This document shows, one piece after another, positions 36,295-43,743 of a stretch of DNA of 64,000 bases (the stretch's first letter is position 1; each line of letters opens with the position of its first letter). A program made the position numbers and the translations under genes. Under the pieces are notes generated by a model, which worked only from the letters and a program-made list of their open reading frames with translations, ran no database searches and was not told the origin of the DNA. This DNA comes from UBA6772 sp965183875 (GTDB taxonomy: Bacteria > Bacteroidota > Bacteroidia > Flavobacteriales > UBA7430). Location: NCBI GenBank assembly GCA_965183875.1, contig CBCYMK010000013.1, forward strand, positions 1-64,000, in the 5' to 3' direction.

Positions 36295-36904
36295 GGGAAA
36301 TATAGGTTCTGGAAAAACTTCATTAGTTGAAAAGTTATCAGCTCATTTAAATGCGAACGCTATTTACGAATCGTTTTCTGAAAACCCATTTCTCCCAAAG
36401 TTTTATTCAGAACCCAATAAATATGCTTTTCCTTTAGAGCTTTCTTTTTTAACTGATCGATACCATCAACTCCAAAAAGAATTAAATACCAAAGGCCTCG
36501 TTCCAGAAACCGTTATTTCCGATTATTATTTGTCTAAGTCTTTAATCTTTGCAGAAATAAACCTTCCAAAAGATCAATTTGAGCTGTACAATGATTTGTT
36601 TTCTATTATCCATCAGAAGCTACCCAAACCGAGCCTTTATATCTTTTTATCTTCTACAGTTGAGAGATTACAAAAAAATATAAAAAATAGAGGAAGAGCC
36701 TATGAAATGGGTATTAAGAGTAGTTATTTAGAGAAAATTCAAGAAGGCTATTTGTCATTTATAAGCACACAAAAAGAATTCCCTATACTACTGATAAACA
36801 CATCAAATATTGATTTTGTTCATTCAAAAGTAGATTTTGAGTATTTAATTAGTTGCCTGGAAAAAAAATACACTAAAGGAGTGCATAGAATTGACTTGTT
36901 TTAG
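36266..36904 (+). CDS. Deoxynucleoside kinase (dNK/dGK family)
   Basis: The 212-residue product has a P-loop YIVVEGNIGSGKTSLVEKL near residue 8, the substrate residues YESFSENPFLPKFY and LSFLTDRYHQL (D-R-Y, the D-R-S-like motif), and the late LID region KNIKNRGRAYEMGI. It phosphorylates deoxynucleosides for salvage. The ATG lies 29 bp inside folK in a different frame, so the two are translationally linked. The specific base preference cannot be read from sequence. Confidence 0.9.
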   Translation: METHPYIVVEGNIGSGKTSLVEKLSAHLNANAIYESFSENPFLPKFYSEPNKYAFPLELSFLTDRYHQLQKELNTKGLVPETVISDYYLSKSLIFAEINLPKDQFELYNDLFSIIHQKLPKPSLYIFLSSTVERLQKNIKNRGRAYEMGIKSSYLEKIQEGYLSFISTQKEFPILLINTSNIDFVHSKVDFEYLISCLEKKYTKGVHRIDLF

Positions 36905-36924
36905 AAGCAATTTTTTTATATTTG
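36895..36924 (+). promoter_or_regulatory. Promoter of the OmpA/TSP3 gene
   Basis: CTTG (36895-36898), an 18-bp spacer and TATATTTG (36917-36924) form a consensus Bacteroidota promoter, partly inside the 3' end of the kinase gene and about 69 bp before the OmpA start, leaving a long leader for a likely abundant outer-membrane protein. Confidence 0.65.
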
Positions 36925-36992
36925 CCAGGTCTATCAATTGATGGAGTAACACTTAATTAACGACTTAGATAAAAAATCCTAAAATTAAACAC

Positions 36993-38273
36993 ATGATCAA
37001 CTTAAAGAACCTAGCTCTAGCATCTTTGTTTGTTACAACAAGTGCTTTTGCTCAAGACGGAGGCCTTAAAGGCTTAGTACTAGATAACGCATCTATTGGT
37101 GTAAATGTTGGTGCATTTACTTATGTAGCTGCAGACCGTAATTTAGACCTTGCTTATGGTTTAAACTATACAAAACAAATTAATTCAGTTGTTGCACTTC
37201 AAGCAGGTGTTTTAAAAGGTGCATTATCTAATGAAGCTGAAGCATTTGATTTTAATGCGATTACACTTAAGGGACTTGTTAACTTAACAAACCTTTCTGT
37301 TGGTTCTTGCCCTAAAGCTAAATTCTACCTTTCTGGAGGTGTAAATATATTACACTATAACGAAGAAAGAGCTGTTATACCTAACTTAGGTGGTGGTGTT
37401 AAATATGCTTTAAATAATAATATCGATTTAGATCTAACGGCTTCATTTGGTACTAGCCCAATGACTTCAGACGATATCGATGCACACTTAGCTACTAGCT
37501 TAGGTGTAAATTATAGATTCACTAAAAAAGAAGTTGCTGTAGAGTGGAATAACCCATTAGACGCAATGTACGGTGATATTGCTACTGTGAAAACTGAAAT
37601 CGAAGGTCTTTCTAACGATACCGATGGTGATGGTGTAGCGGATGCTTTTGATGGAGATAACAATACTCCAGAAGGTGTAGCTGTAGATGGAAAAGGAAAT
37701 GCATTAGATGTAGATATGGACGGAGTAGCTGATTATGCTGATGAAGATCCTTTTACTGCACGTGGTGTACAAGTTGATGCTAATGGACGTGAGTTGGATA
37801 GCGATAAAGATGGGGTTGCTAACTCTGTTGATGTTGAGCCTAACACTGAAGCTGGAGCTACTGTAAACTTCCAAGGTAAAGAAATTAGAGGTGCTAAGGG
37901 TGCGTTTATGCCTGCTGTATACTTTGACTTTAACTCTGCTAAAGTTTCTTACGCTAACTACGAAAGATTAGCTGCTGTAGCTTCTTTGTTACAAGCTAAC
38001 CCTAAATATAAGCTTAGCGTTATTGGTTATGCTGATGCTGTAGGTAATGCTGCTAACAACCATAAAATTGCTTTGCGTAGAGCAAATGCTGTTGTAGATG
38101 CTTTATCTTCTATGTTTAATATTGATGCTGCTCGTCTTACTGCTTCTTCTAAAGGTGAAGATGCTCCTTTAGCTAACGAGTCTGTAAAAGTTACTGAAAC
38201 TACTGCTGATGGTCAAGTTATTTCAAATAACTTAACTAGAATGAACCGTCGTGTTGAATTCGTTATTGAGTAG
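36993..38273 (+). CDS. OmpA-family outer membrane protein with TSP type 3 (calcium-binding) repeats
   Basis: The 426-residue protein has a signal peptide (MINLKNLALASLFVTTSAFA), an N-terminal eight-strand-type barrel of about 175 residues, then three aspartate-rich TSP3 segments (DTDGDGVADAFDGD, DVDMDGVADYADED, DSDKDGVANSVDVE), and an OmpA peptidoglycan-binding domain (VYFDFNSAKVSYANYERLA, then SVIGYADAVGN and NRRVEFVIE). It links outer membrane and peptidoglycan. Strongly biased codons suggest high expression. It has its own promoter and a terminator. Confidence 0.92.
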   Translation: MINLKNLALASLFVTTSAFAQDGGLKGLVLDNASIGVNVGAFTYVAADRNLDLAYGLNYTKQINSVVALQAGVLKGALSNEAEAFDFNAITLKGLVNLTNLSVGSCPKAKFYLSGGVNILHYNEERAVIPNLGGGVKYALNNNIDLDLTASFGTSPMTSDDIDAHLATSLGVNYRFTKKEVAVEWNNPLDAMYGDIATVKTEIEGLSNDTDGDGVADAFDGDNNTPEGVAVDGKGNALDVDMDGVADYADEDPFTARGVQVDANGRELDSDKDGVANSVDVEPNTEAGATVNFQGKEIRGAKGAFMPAVYFDFNSAKVSYANYERLAAVASLLQANPKYKLSVIGYADAVGNAANNHKIALRRANAVVDALSSMFNIDAARLTASSKGEDAPLANESVKVTETTADGQVISNNLTRMNRRVEFVIE

Positions 38274-38297
38274 GTTTACTAAGATATATTCTATATT

Positions 38298-38332
38298 AAA
38301 AATCCCTTTCGTTTTTCGGAAGGGATTTTTTT
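38298..38332 (+). terminator. Terminator of the OmpA gene
   Basis: AAAATCCCTT pairs with AAGGGATTTT around a short TCG/TTTTTC loop and is followed by T residues. Confidence 0.85.
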
Positions 38333-38351
38333 GTGCTAATAAGTATTTGAA

Positions 38352-38422
38352 AAGTGACTAGGTATAAAGTACAAAGTAGTTAGTACATAGTATGAACTAC
38401 CAACTACCAACTACCAACTACC
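38352..38422 (+). repeat. Word-repeat tract ending in four tandem AACTACC heptamers
   Basis: Bases 38352-38394 are a loose repeat of AAAGTA/TTAGTACATAG words; 38395-38422 are four perfect AACTACC units. The last units overlap the 3' end of the leftward methyltransferase gene, so its terminal residues (G-S-W) and stop codon are made of repeat sequence. Confidence 0.85.
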
Positions 38423-38947
38423 TATTCTACCTCTAAATAGCTCCCAAAGTACCACTCCTGCACTCACTGAAATATTTAGCGAATGTTTGGTGCCCAGCTG
38501 AGGAATTTCTATGCAATTATCACACTTATCTATTACTTCTTGCTGTACACCCTTAACTTCATTCCCGAAAACTACAGCAATTTTAGAATGCTTAGAATGA
38601 TCGAAATCATTGAGCATAACACTATTCTTTGCTTGTTCTATAGCTAAGCAATAGAATCCTTCAGATTGAAGTTTTTTAACACATTCCAAGGTGTTTTCCA
38701 TATACTCCCAAGACACAGATTCTGTTGCGCCTAAAGCTGTTTTATGGATGTCTCTATGGGGTGGTTGTGCGGTAATGCCACACAAATAAATTTTCTCTAG
38801 TAAGAAGGCGTCTGAAGTACGAAAAACAGAACCTATATTATTTAAGCTTCTAATATTGTCGAGTACAACAACAATGGGTAGTTTTTCTACCTGTTTAAAG
38901 TCATCAACGCTAAGTCTATTTAGTTCGCTATTTTTTAATTTTCTCAT
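38411..38947 (-). CDS. SpoU/TrmH-family RNA 2'-O-methyltransferase
   Basis: The 178-residue protein has the SPOUT signatures IVVVLDNIRSLNNIGSVFRT (motif 1), VVFGNEVKGVQQEV (motif 2) and IEIPQLGTKHSLNISVSAGV (motif 3), forming the trefoil-knot SAM site. It is a short form without an N-terminal RNA-binding extension. Target (tRNA or rRNA) is not determinable. It lies divergently to mutS, and its C-terminus runs into a heptamer repeat tract. Confidence 0.9.
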   Translation of the reverse strand: MRKLKNSELNRLSVDDFKQVEKLPIVVVLDNIRSLNNIGSVFRTSDAFLLEKIYLCGITAQPPHRDIHKTALGATESVSWEYMENTLECVKKLQSEGFYCLAIEQAKNSVMLNDFDHSKHSKIAVVFGNEVKGVQQEVIDKCDNCIEIPQLGTKHSLNISVSAGVVLWELFRGRIGSW

Positions 38948-39024
38948 CCGCTAATCGTACAGAATTAATATCTTAGTCCTTTGTTCAAAACGAATGCAAA
39001 TTAACCAATATAATAGCAATACCC

Positions 39025-41634
39025 TTGGCAAAAACAGTTAAAAAGAAGAAGGAAACTCCATTGATGACTCAATACAATGGGATTAAGGCGAAGTATCCTG
39101 ACGCAGTGCTATTATTTCGCGTTGGCGATTTTTATGAAACTTTTGGCGAAGACGCGATTAAAGCGGCTCGTATATTGGGTATTGTGCTAACAAGTAGAGC
39201 TAACGGGAGTTCTAAAATCGAATTGGCGGGATTTCCGCACCATTCTTTAGATACCTATTTACCCAAATTAGTTCGTTCTGGTTGTAGAGTTGCTATTTGT
39301 GATCAGTTAGAAGATCCTAAATTAACCAAGACTATTGTAAAAAGAGGTGTTACAGAACTCGTTACCCCAGGAGTTTCGTACAATGATAAAACCTTAGATA
39401 TTAGGTCGAATAATTTTTTGGCTTCTATTCATATAGAGAAAGATGGGGTAGGAGTAGCCTTTTTAGATGTTTCTACTGGTGAGTTTTTAGCAGCTGAAGG
39501 CTCTTGGGATTATGTGAACAAACTATTACAAAGCTTTTCGCCTTCAGAAGTTATTTATCAAAAACAATATAAGGCTGAGTTTACCAAGCGTTTTGCAGAT
39601 AGTTTTTTCACATTTACACTCGAAGATTGGGTGTTTACTCGAACTTATACTGAAGATTTATTACTCAAGCATTTTGGTACCAAGTCACTAAAAGGTTTTG
39701 GAGTAGATAAATTAGACTTGGGTATTGTAGCTGCAGGGGCTGCTCTACATTATTTAAATGAAACTCAACATAATAAGGTTAGCCACATTTCGGCAATTAA
39801 CCGAATAGAAGAAGACCGCTTTGTGTGGATGGATAATTTTACTATTCGAAATTTAGAGTTAATTCAATCTACCGGTATAAATGGTGTTTCTTTATTAGAT
39901 ATACTCGATCAAACTACTTCTCCCATGGGAGCTAGAATGCTTAGACGTTGGTTGGTACTTCCTTTAAAAGATAAAAAAGCCATACAAGACCGCTTAAATA
40001 TTGTAGAATATTTCTCTACTAACGGTGAAGTGTCTGATGAGCTAGCGCTTCAAATTAAGCAAATGGGTGATTTGGAGCGTTTAATCTCTAAAGTAGCAAC
40101 GGCTAGAATTTGCCCTCGTGAAGTAGTGCAGCTAAAGCGTGCATTAAATGCTATAGTTCCAGTTGTTGAATACTGTAAAAAATCGGGCAATAAAAGCCTT
40201 AAAGCTTTAGCTTCACAACTAAATCCATGTGATTTAGTAAGAAGGAAGATCGAAAATGAATTAAAAGATGAGGCTCCTGTACAGTTAGTAAAAGGGAATG
40301 TTATTGCTTCTGGAGTGTCTGAAGAATTAGATGAACTTAGAGCGATCTCTACATCTGCTAAAGAATATTTAGAGCAAATAAGAGTTCGGGAATCGGAAGC
40401 TTCAGGGATCACCTCTTTAAAAATTGCTTTCAATAATGTATTTGGTTTTTACCTGGAAGTTCGGAATTCACATAAAGATAAAGTACCACAAGAGTGGATT
40501 AGAAAGCAGACTTTAGTAAATGCAGAACGTTATATTACCGAAGAATTAAAAGAGCTTGAAGTTAAAATTTTAAGTGCAAACGATAAGATTCTAGCCTTAG
40601 AACAAAGATTATTTAATGATATAGTAGCCTCATTAATGGATTATGTTCAAGTCGTACAACGCAATTCTCAGCTAATTGCTCGTGTAGATGTTCTTTTATC
40701 CTTTGCTAAGGTTGCTAAGATCAATGATTATACTAAACCAGTATTAGACGATAGTTTTTCGTTAGACATTAAAGAGGGGCGTCATCCTGTAATTGAAAAG
40801 CAATTACCAGTGGGTGAGTCTTATGTCTCTAACGATGTATATTTAGATAAAGATAGTCAGCAAATAATAATGATTACAGGGCCCAATATGTCTGGGAAGT
40901 CTGCCTTATTGAGGCAAACAGCTTTGATTGTATTAATGGCTCAAATGGGTTCTTTTGTTCCTGCTAAAGCTGCTTCTATAGGAGTGGTTGATAAGATTTT
41001 TACTAGGGTAGGGGCATCCGATAATATATCCTTAGGGGAGTCTACTTTTATGGTTGAGATGAACGAAACGGCAAGTATATTAAATAATGTATCCGACCGT
41101 AGTTTAATTTTACTCGACGAAATAGGGCGAGGTACCAGTACCTACGATGGGATTTCTATAGCATGGGCAATTGCAGAGTTTCTACACGAAAATAAATTTA
41201 AGGCCAAAACCTTATTTGCTACCCATTACCATGAACTCAACGAAATGACCGAGAGTTTCGATAGGATAAAGAATTTTAACGTTGCTGTAAAAGAGGTAGG
41301 TAAAAAGATCTTATTTCTACGCAAGCTCAAACCCGGAGGATCTGCTCATAGTTTTGGGATTCATGTGGCTAAAATGGCGGGAATGCCAAAGTCACTTATC
41401 CGAAGAGCGAATGTTATCCTTTCTCATCTAGAAAAATCTCATTCATCTGAAGAATTAACAAGTAAGGCGAAAGCAATCTCACAGGAGTCTGATATGCAAT
41501 TGAGTTTCTTTAAACTCGATGACCCCGCTTTAGAGCGAATAAAAGAAGAGATTGTTAAGACCGATATTAATACTTTAACCCCTGTAGAGGCTTTATTAAA
41601 GCTAAATGAAATAAAGAAAATGATTGGTGCTTAG
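39025..41634 (+). CDS. mutS: DNA mismatch repair protein MutS
   Basis: The 869-residue product starts at a TTG (MAKTVKKKKETPLMTQYN). The first in-frame ATG would cut into the conserved ETPLMTQYNGIKAKYPDAVL, so TTG is preferred. The mismatch-reading motif F-Y-E-T-F is in RVGDFYETFGEDAI. The ATPase has Walker A TGPNMSGKSALLRQTA, SLGESTFMVEMNETASIL, Walker B ILLDEIGRGTSTYDG and the TLFATHYHEL switch. A beta-clamp-type motif QLSFF lies near the C-terminus. It is complete, so loss of mismatch repair does not explain the two frameshifts in the window. Confidence 0.97.
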   Translation: MAKTVKKKKETPLMTQYNGIKAKYPDAVLLFRVGDFYETFGEDAIKAARILGIVLTSRANGSSKIELAGFPHHSLDTYLPKLVRSGCRVAICDQLEDPKLTKTIVKRGVTELVTPGVSYNDKTLDIRSNNFLASIHIEKDGVGVAFLDVSTGEFLAAEGSWDYVNKLLQSFSPSEVIYQKQYKAEFTKRFADSFFTFTLEDWVFTRTYTEDLLLKHFGTKSLKGFGVDKLDLGIVAAGAALHYLNETQHNKVSHISAINRIEEDRFVWMDNFTIRNLELIQSTGINGVSLLDILDQTTSPMGARMLRRWLVLPLKDKKAIQDRLNIVEYFSTNGEVSDELALQIKQMGDLERLISKVATARICPREVVQLKRALNAIVPVVEYCKKSGNKSLKALASQLNPCDLVRRKIENELKDEAPVQLVKGNVIASGVSEELDELRAISTSAKEYLEQIRVRESEASGITSLKIAFNNVFGFYLEVRNSHKDKVPQEWIRKQTLVNAERYITEELKELEVKILSANDKILALEQRLFNDIVASLMDYVQVVQRNSQLIARVDVLLSFAKVAKINDYTKPVLDDSFSLDIKEGRHPVIEKQLPVGESYVSNDVYLDKDSQQIIMITGPNMSGKSALLRQTALIVLMAQMGSFVPAKAASIGVVDKIFTRVGASDNISLGESTFMVEMNETASILNNVSDRSLILLDEIGRGTSTYDGISIAWAIAEFLHENKFKAKTLFATHYHELNEMTESFDRIKNFNVAVKEVGKKILFLRKLKPGGSAHSFGIHVAKMAGMPKSLIRRANVILSHLEKSHSSEELTSKAKAISQESDMQLSFFKLDDPALERIKEEIVKTDINTLTPVEALLKLNEIKKMIGA

Positions 41635-41672
41635 AGACTTGCAAAAACATCGTTAAATTCTTTTATTTTTGC

Positions 41673-41702
41673 TTTGCGGTTTATTAAAAGTACTTATATT
41701 TG
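41673..41702 (+). promoter_or_regulatory. Promoter of the tRNA-Gly/tRNA-Leu unit
   Basis: TTTG (41673-41676), an 18-bp spacer and TATATTTG (41695-41702) match the Bacteroidota consensus, 27 bp before tRNA-Gly. Confidence 0.7.
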
Positions 41703-41729
41703 CATCGCTCTTGTAAAGAGAGAACGATT

Positions 41730-41801
41730 GCGAGTGTAGCTCAGGGGTAGAGCATCACCTTGCCAAGGTGAGGGTCGAGGGTTCGAATCCCTTCACTCGC
41801 T
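41730..41801 (+). tRNA. tRNA-Gly (anticodon GCC)
   Basis: A 72-nt cloverleaf: acceptor GCGAGTG with CACTCGC, anticodon stem TCACC/GGTGA around TTGCCAA (GCC), T-arm GAGGGTTCGAATCCCTT. CCA is not encoded. Confidence 0.96.
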
Positions 41802-41815
41802 CAGAAAGACATTAT

Positions 41816-41899
41816 GCTCGAGTGGTGGAATTGGTAGACACGTCAGACTTAAAATCTGATGAACATTAGTTCGTGCGGGTTCAAGTCCCGCCTCGAGTA
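41816..41899 (+). tRNA. tRNA-Leu (anticodon TAA)
   Basis: An 84-nt class II tRNA: acceptor GCTCGAG pairs with CTCGAGT (one G-U), anticodon stem TCAGA/TCTGA around CTTAAAA (TAA), a long variable arm (TGAACATTAGTTCG), and T-arm GCGGGTTCAAGTCCCGC. CCA is not encoded. It lies 14 bp after tRNA-Gly in one transcript. Parts of it are repeated downstream (41946, 42381, 44479), making its 3' end the likely target of an inserting element. Confidence 0.97.
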
Positions 41900-41942
41900 C
41901 TCGAAAAGCTCAACCGAAAGGTTGGGCTTTTTTTGTTTTATA
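41887..41942 (+). repeat. Left 56-bp direct repeat: tRNA-Leu 3' end plus terminator (attachment-site-like)
   Basis: From the last 13 nt of tRNA-Leu through its terminator to TTTTATA, 56 bp recur at 44504-44559 with a single substitution (TACTCG versus TACACG). A direct repeat of a tRNA 3' end bracketing accessory genes is the usual footprint of site-specific integration. Confidence 0.8.
41906..41935 (+). terminator. Terminator of the tRNA-Gly/tRNA-Leu unit
   Basis: AAGCTCAACC-GAAA-GGTTGGGCTT (one G-T pair) followed by a T run. An almost identical copy lies at 44523-44552. Confidence 0.92.
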
Positions 41943-41945
41943 CTT

Positions 41946-41995
41946 TCGTGGGGTTCATCCCGATAGCTATCGGGACCCGCCTCGAGTACTCGAAA
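41946..41995 (+). repeat. tRNA-Leu 3' fragment with T-loop replaced by a CCCGATAGCTATCGGG palindrome (copy 1)
   Basis: The sequence reads TCGTGGGGTTCA, then TCCCGATAGCTATCGGGA, then CCCGCCTCGAGTACTCGAAA. The flanks are the variable/T-arm and acceptor end of tRNA-Leu; the 18-bp perfect palindrome sits where the T-loop should close. It is followed by a different hairpin and T run instead of the normal terminator. It cannot fold as a tRNA because the 5' half is missing. Confidence 0.85.
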
Positions 41996-42086
41996 GTCTT
42001 CTTATTTTTGAGGAGTATTTTTGTTTGGATAGGTTACAAAAGATAGTTGTATATTAAAACTGATGTAAAAATTAGATGTAATAGAT

Positions 42087-42371
42087 ATGGCTGTAGTTTA
42101 TATACTTTTTTCGAATATACTTGATAGATATTATGTGGGTAGTTGTAATGATTTTAAAAGTCGATTGGAAGATCATATTGCAAAAAAATATGTTTCAAGT
42201 TTTACTGCAAAGTCTGATGATTGGAAAGTGTTTTTAGAGATTGAAAACCTTTCGTATGCTCAAGCAAGAAAAATCGAGAATCATATTAAGTGTATGAAGA
42301 GCCGTGTGTATATTGAGAATTTAAATAGGTATGCGGAAATGAAATTGAAGCTTATTAGAAAATATTCATAA
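42087..42371 (+). CDS. Small GIY-YIG endonuclease-domain protein
   Basis: The 94-residue product is essentially one GIY-YIG domain: MAVVYILFSNILDRYYVGSC supplies the paired tyrosine strands (V-Y-I ... Y-Y-V-G), NDFKSRLEDH the catalytic arginine helix, and ARKIENHIKCMKSR the glutamate and basic helix. Stand-alone proteins of this UvrC/URI-type are numerous in flavobacteria. It lies between two tRNA-Leu fragments that both carry the CCCGATAGCTATCGGG palindrome, with no other gene between them, so the unit looks like a nuclease gene bracketed by direct repeats. Whether it cuts the tRNA locus, like a homing enzyme, is inference. Confidence 0.85.
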   Translation: MAVVYILFSNILDRYYVGSCNDFKSRLEDHIAKKYVSSFTAKSDDWKVFLEIENLSYAQARKIENHIKCMKSRVYIENLNRYAEMKLKLIRKYS

Positions 42372-42380
42372 TAGAATATA

Positions 42381-42493
42381 GAGTAGTGGTCCCGATATTT
42401 TTCGGGATGGTAGACATGTCAGACTTAAAATCTGGTGAACATTAGTTCGTGGGGTTCATCCCGATAGCTATCGGGACCCACCTCGAGTACTCT
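42381..42493 (+). pseudogene. tRNA-Leu pseudogene with palindromes replacing the D-loop and T-loop (copy 2)
   Basis: Aligned to the true tRNA-Leu, GAGTGGTGGAATTGGTAGAC becomes GAGTAGTGGT, then CCCGATATTTTTCGGG, then ATGGTAGAC; the anticodon arm and variable arm are almost unchanged (CAGACTTAAAATCTG, GAACATTAGTTCG); and the T-loop is replaced by TCCCGATAGCTATCGGGA. The acceptor end CCTCGAGTAC follows. Its 3' neighbour is the start of the normal terminator (AAAAGCTCAAC), which breaks off at 42504 into a fragment of the giant surface gene. Confidence 0.8.
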
Positions 42494-42504
42494 AAAAGCT
42501 CAAC

Positions 42505-42668
42505 ATTTGTATAATGATGCGAATGATTTGACTTCAACAGGTAATAACGAAGGGTTTTTACCCATAGGAACTTATACTACAAAATTCGACGGTACATACA
42601 CAGGTGGTGGGTATTTAGTTCAAAACCTATACATAAATAGAACAGATGTCTCTGATGTGGGTTTCTTT
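42505..42668 (+). pseudogene. Internal fragment of the giant GLUG-type surface gene
   Basis: These 164 bp match 44963-45126 of the giant gene with four substitutions (about 97.6 percent). The short open frame here (LYNDANDLTSTGNNEGFLP to GFFKV) is therefore a relic without a signal peptide or start region, and its last part reads into unrelated sequence. It marks a past duplication of the tRNA-Leu to giant-gene interval followed by deletion. Confidence 0.88.
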
Positions 42669-42755
42669 AAAGTTATTTATTATAATTTTCTTTTAAGACC
42701 AAAGAATAGTGAGCGGTGGTTTACTAGTGATTTCTTTTTAACGATGTAAATTTCC

Positions 42756-42947
42756 CTACTTCATAGATTTGAAATTTTTCAGCATATAGTATATGGGTGA
42801 AGCTATAGTTGCTATAGTACAAATGGTTGAACCAAATGAGTTTTTTAATAAGGAAAAGTTCTGAAAAATATAATTTGAGAATAACACATGAAGTGTAAGT
42901 GTTAATCCAATCATGAAGATAATAGCGTACTTCTGTTTTTTGCTCAT
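42756..42947 (-). CDS. Small two-helix membrane protein (possible immunity partner)
   Basis: The start at 42947 (MSKKQKYAIIFMIGLTLTLH) gives 63 residues with two hydrophobic segments, about residues 8-25 and 38-54 (STICTIATIASPIYYML), and a lysine-rich end (KNFKSMK). The frame is open for 34 more codons upstream, but that part lies inside the lipoprotein gene. It begins 4 bp after the lipoprotein stop. No family is recognised. Small two-helix proteins placed right after a bacteriocin-like gene often give self-protection; this role is inference only. Confidence 0.55.
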   Translation of the reverse strand: MSKKQKYAIIFMIGLTLTLHVLFSNYIFQNFSLLKNSFGSTICTIATIASPIYYMLKNFKSMK

Positions 42948-42951
42948 AATT

Positions 42952-43743
42952 TTAGAGTAATGTATTAACACCAGAAACAAATGCAGCAGCACAAGCAACC
43001 CCAACAAATACCCCCCATCCAACAGGGTTTGTTGCAAGTGCAGCGCCAACTGCTACTCCTAAGCAGCCTCCACTAGCGCTTAATCCATCTGCAACCAACC
43101 ACCCTCGTGCTTGGGTGTTACTAAAATCGTAGTTTGGGTTATTGCTTTTTAAAAAATTATCTCCAATACCACTCCCTCCTTTATTAGCAGGTAACCAAAA
43201 ATATGCAGATGATTTAAATACTGATAGTCCAGTTAGTATTATGTCAAGTTCTTTTCCATTTAAGGTCACTCTAGCTAGGTTTTCATAATGCATAACTTCA
43301 GATGAAAATGAATTAACATCAGTGATATTTTCTGCTTTGTTTTTTACTTCTACTAGAATTTTATATGCATCACTAGATAAATTTTGTTCTAATGTATTTA
43401 AAATAGAAGAAATGTCTGTTTCATAACTTGAAAGCATTACTTCAATATTTTGTTCTGTTACTATATTATTAAACTGATGCTCTAATTCAGAAAAAGTATT
43501 TTCTGAATTATAATCAAAATCTAAAAAAGCTTCCTCTAGAAACTGATTATGTAATTCACCTATTTGTTTAATCTGTTGGTCGGTCAGTACTCTAGATTCA
43601 CTTTTAGCATTAACAGTAATGCTTTCGGATTCATTATCAATAACGTTATTATATGTGTTTTCTTTTTCACAACTGATGAAAATTAATGAAAAGAATATAA
43701 TATAAATAGGGCTAATGAATGATAATAAGTTGTTGCTTTTCAT
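42952..43743 (-). CDS. Predicted lipoprotein with C-terminal glycine-zipper (bacteriocin-like) segment
   Basis: The 263-residue product starts with a lipoprotein signal (FISPIYIIFFSLIFISC, lipobox cysteine at about residue 25) and an acidic, Asn/Ser-rich linker. A predicted helical region follows to about residue 170. The tail changes character: from about residue 221, SASGGCLGVAVGAALATNPV and GWGVFVGVACAAAFVSGVN form a hydrophobic Gly/Ala zipper with two cysteines about 28 residues apart. Such tails resemble class II bacteriocins and pore-forming peptides. No known family is recognised. The following 63-residue membrane protein is probably co-transcribed. It lies in the tRNA-Leu island and is more AT-rich than its surroundings. 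Confidence 0.7.
   Translation of the reverse strand: MKSNNLLSFISPIYIIFFSLIFISCEKENTYNNVIDNESESITVNAKSESRVLTDQQIKQIGELHNQFLEEAFLDFDYNSENTFSELEHQFNNIVTEQNIEVMLSSYETDISSILNTLEQNLSSDAYKILVEVKNKAENITDVNSFSSEVMHYENLARVTLNGKELDIILTGLSVFKSSAYFWLPANKGGSGIGDNFLKSNNPNYDFSNTQARGWLVADGLSASGGCLGVAVGAALATNPVGWGVFVGVACAAAFVSGVNTLL

Noticed and set aside
41946..41995. A second functional tRNA-Leu after the first
   Set aside because: Only the T-arm and acceptor end are present, the T-loop is replaced by a palindrome, and the 5' half is missing.
42948..43049. Longer start for the small membrane protein gene
   Set aside because: The extra 34 codons lie wholly within the lipoprotein gene in another frame; the ATG at 42947, 4 bp after the lipoprotein stop, fits an operon better.
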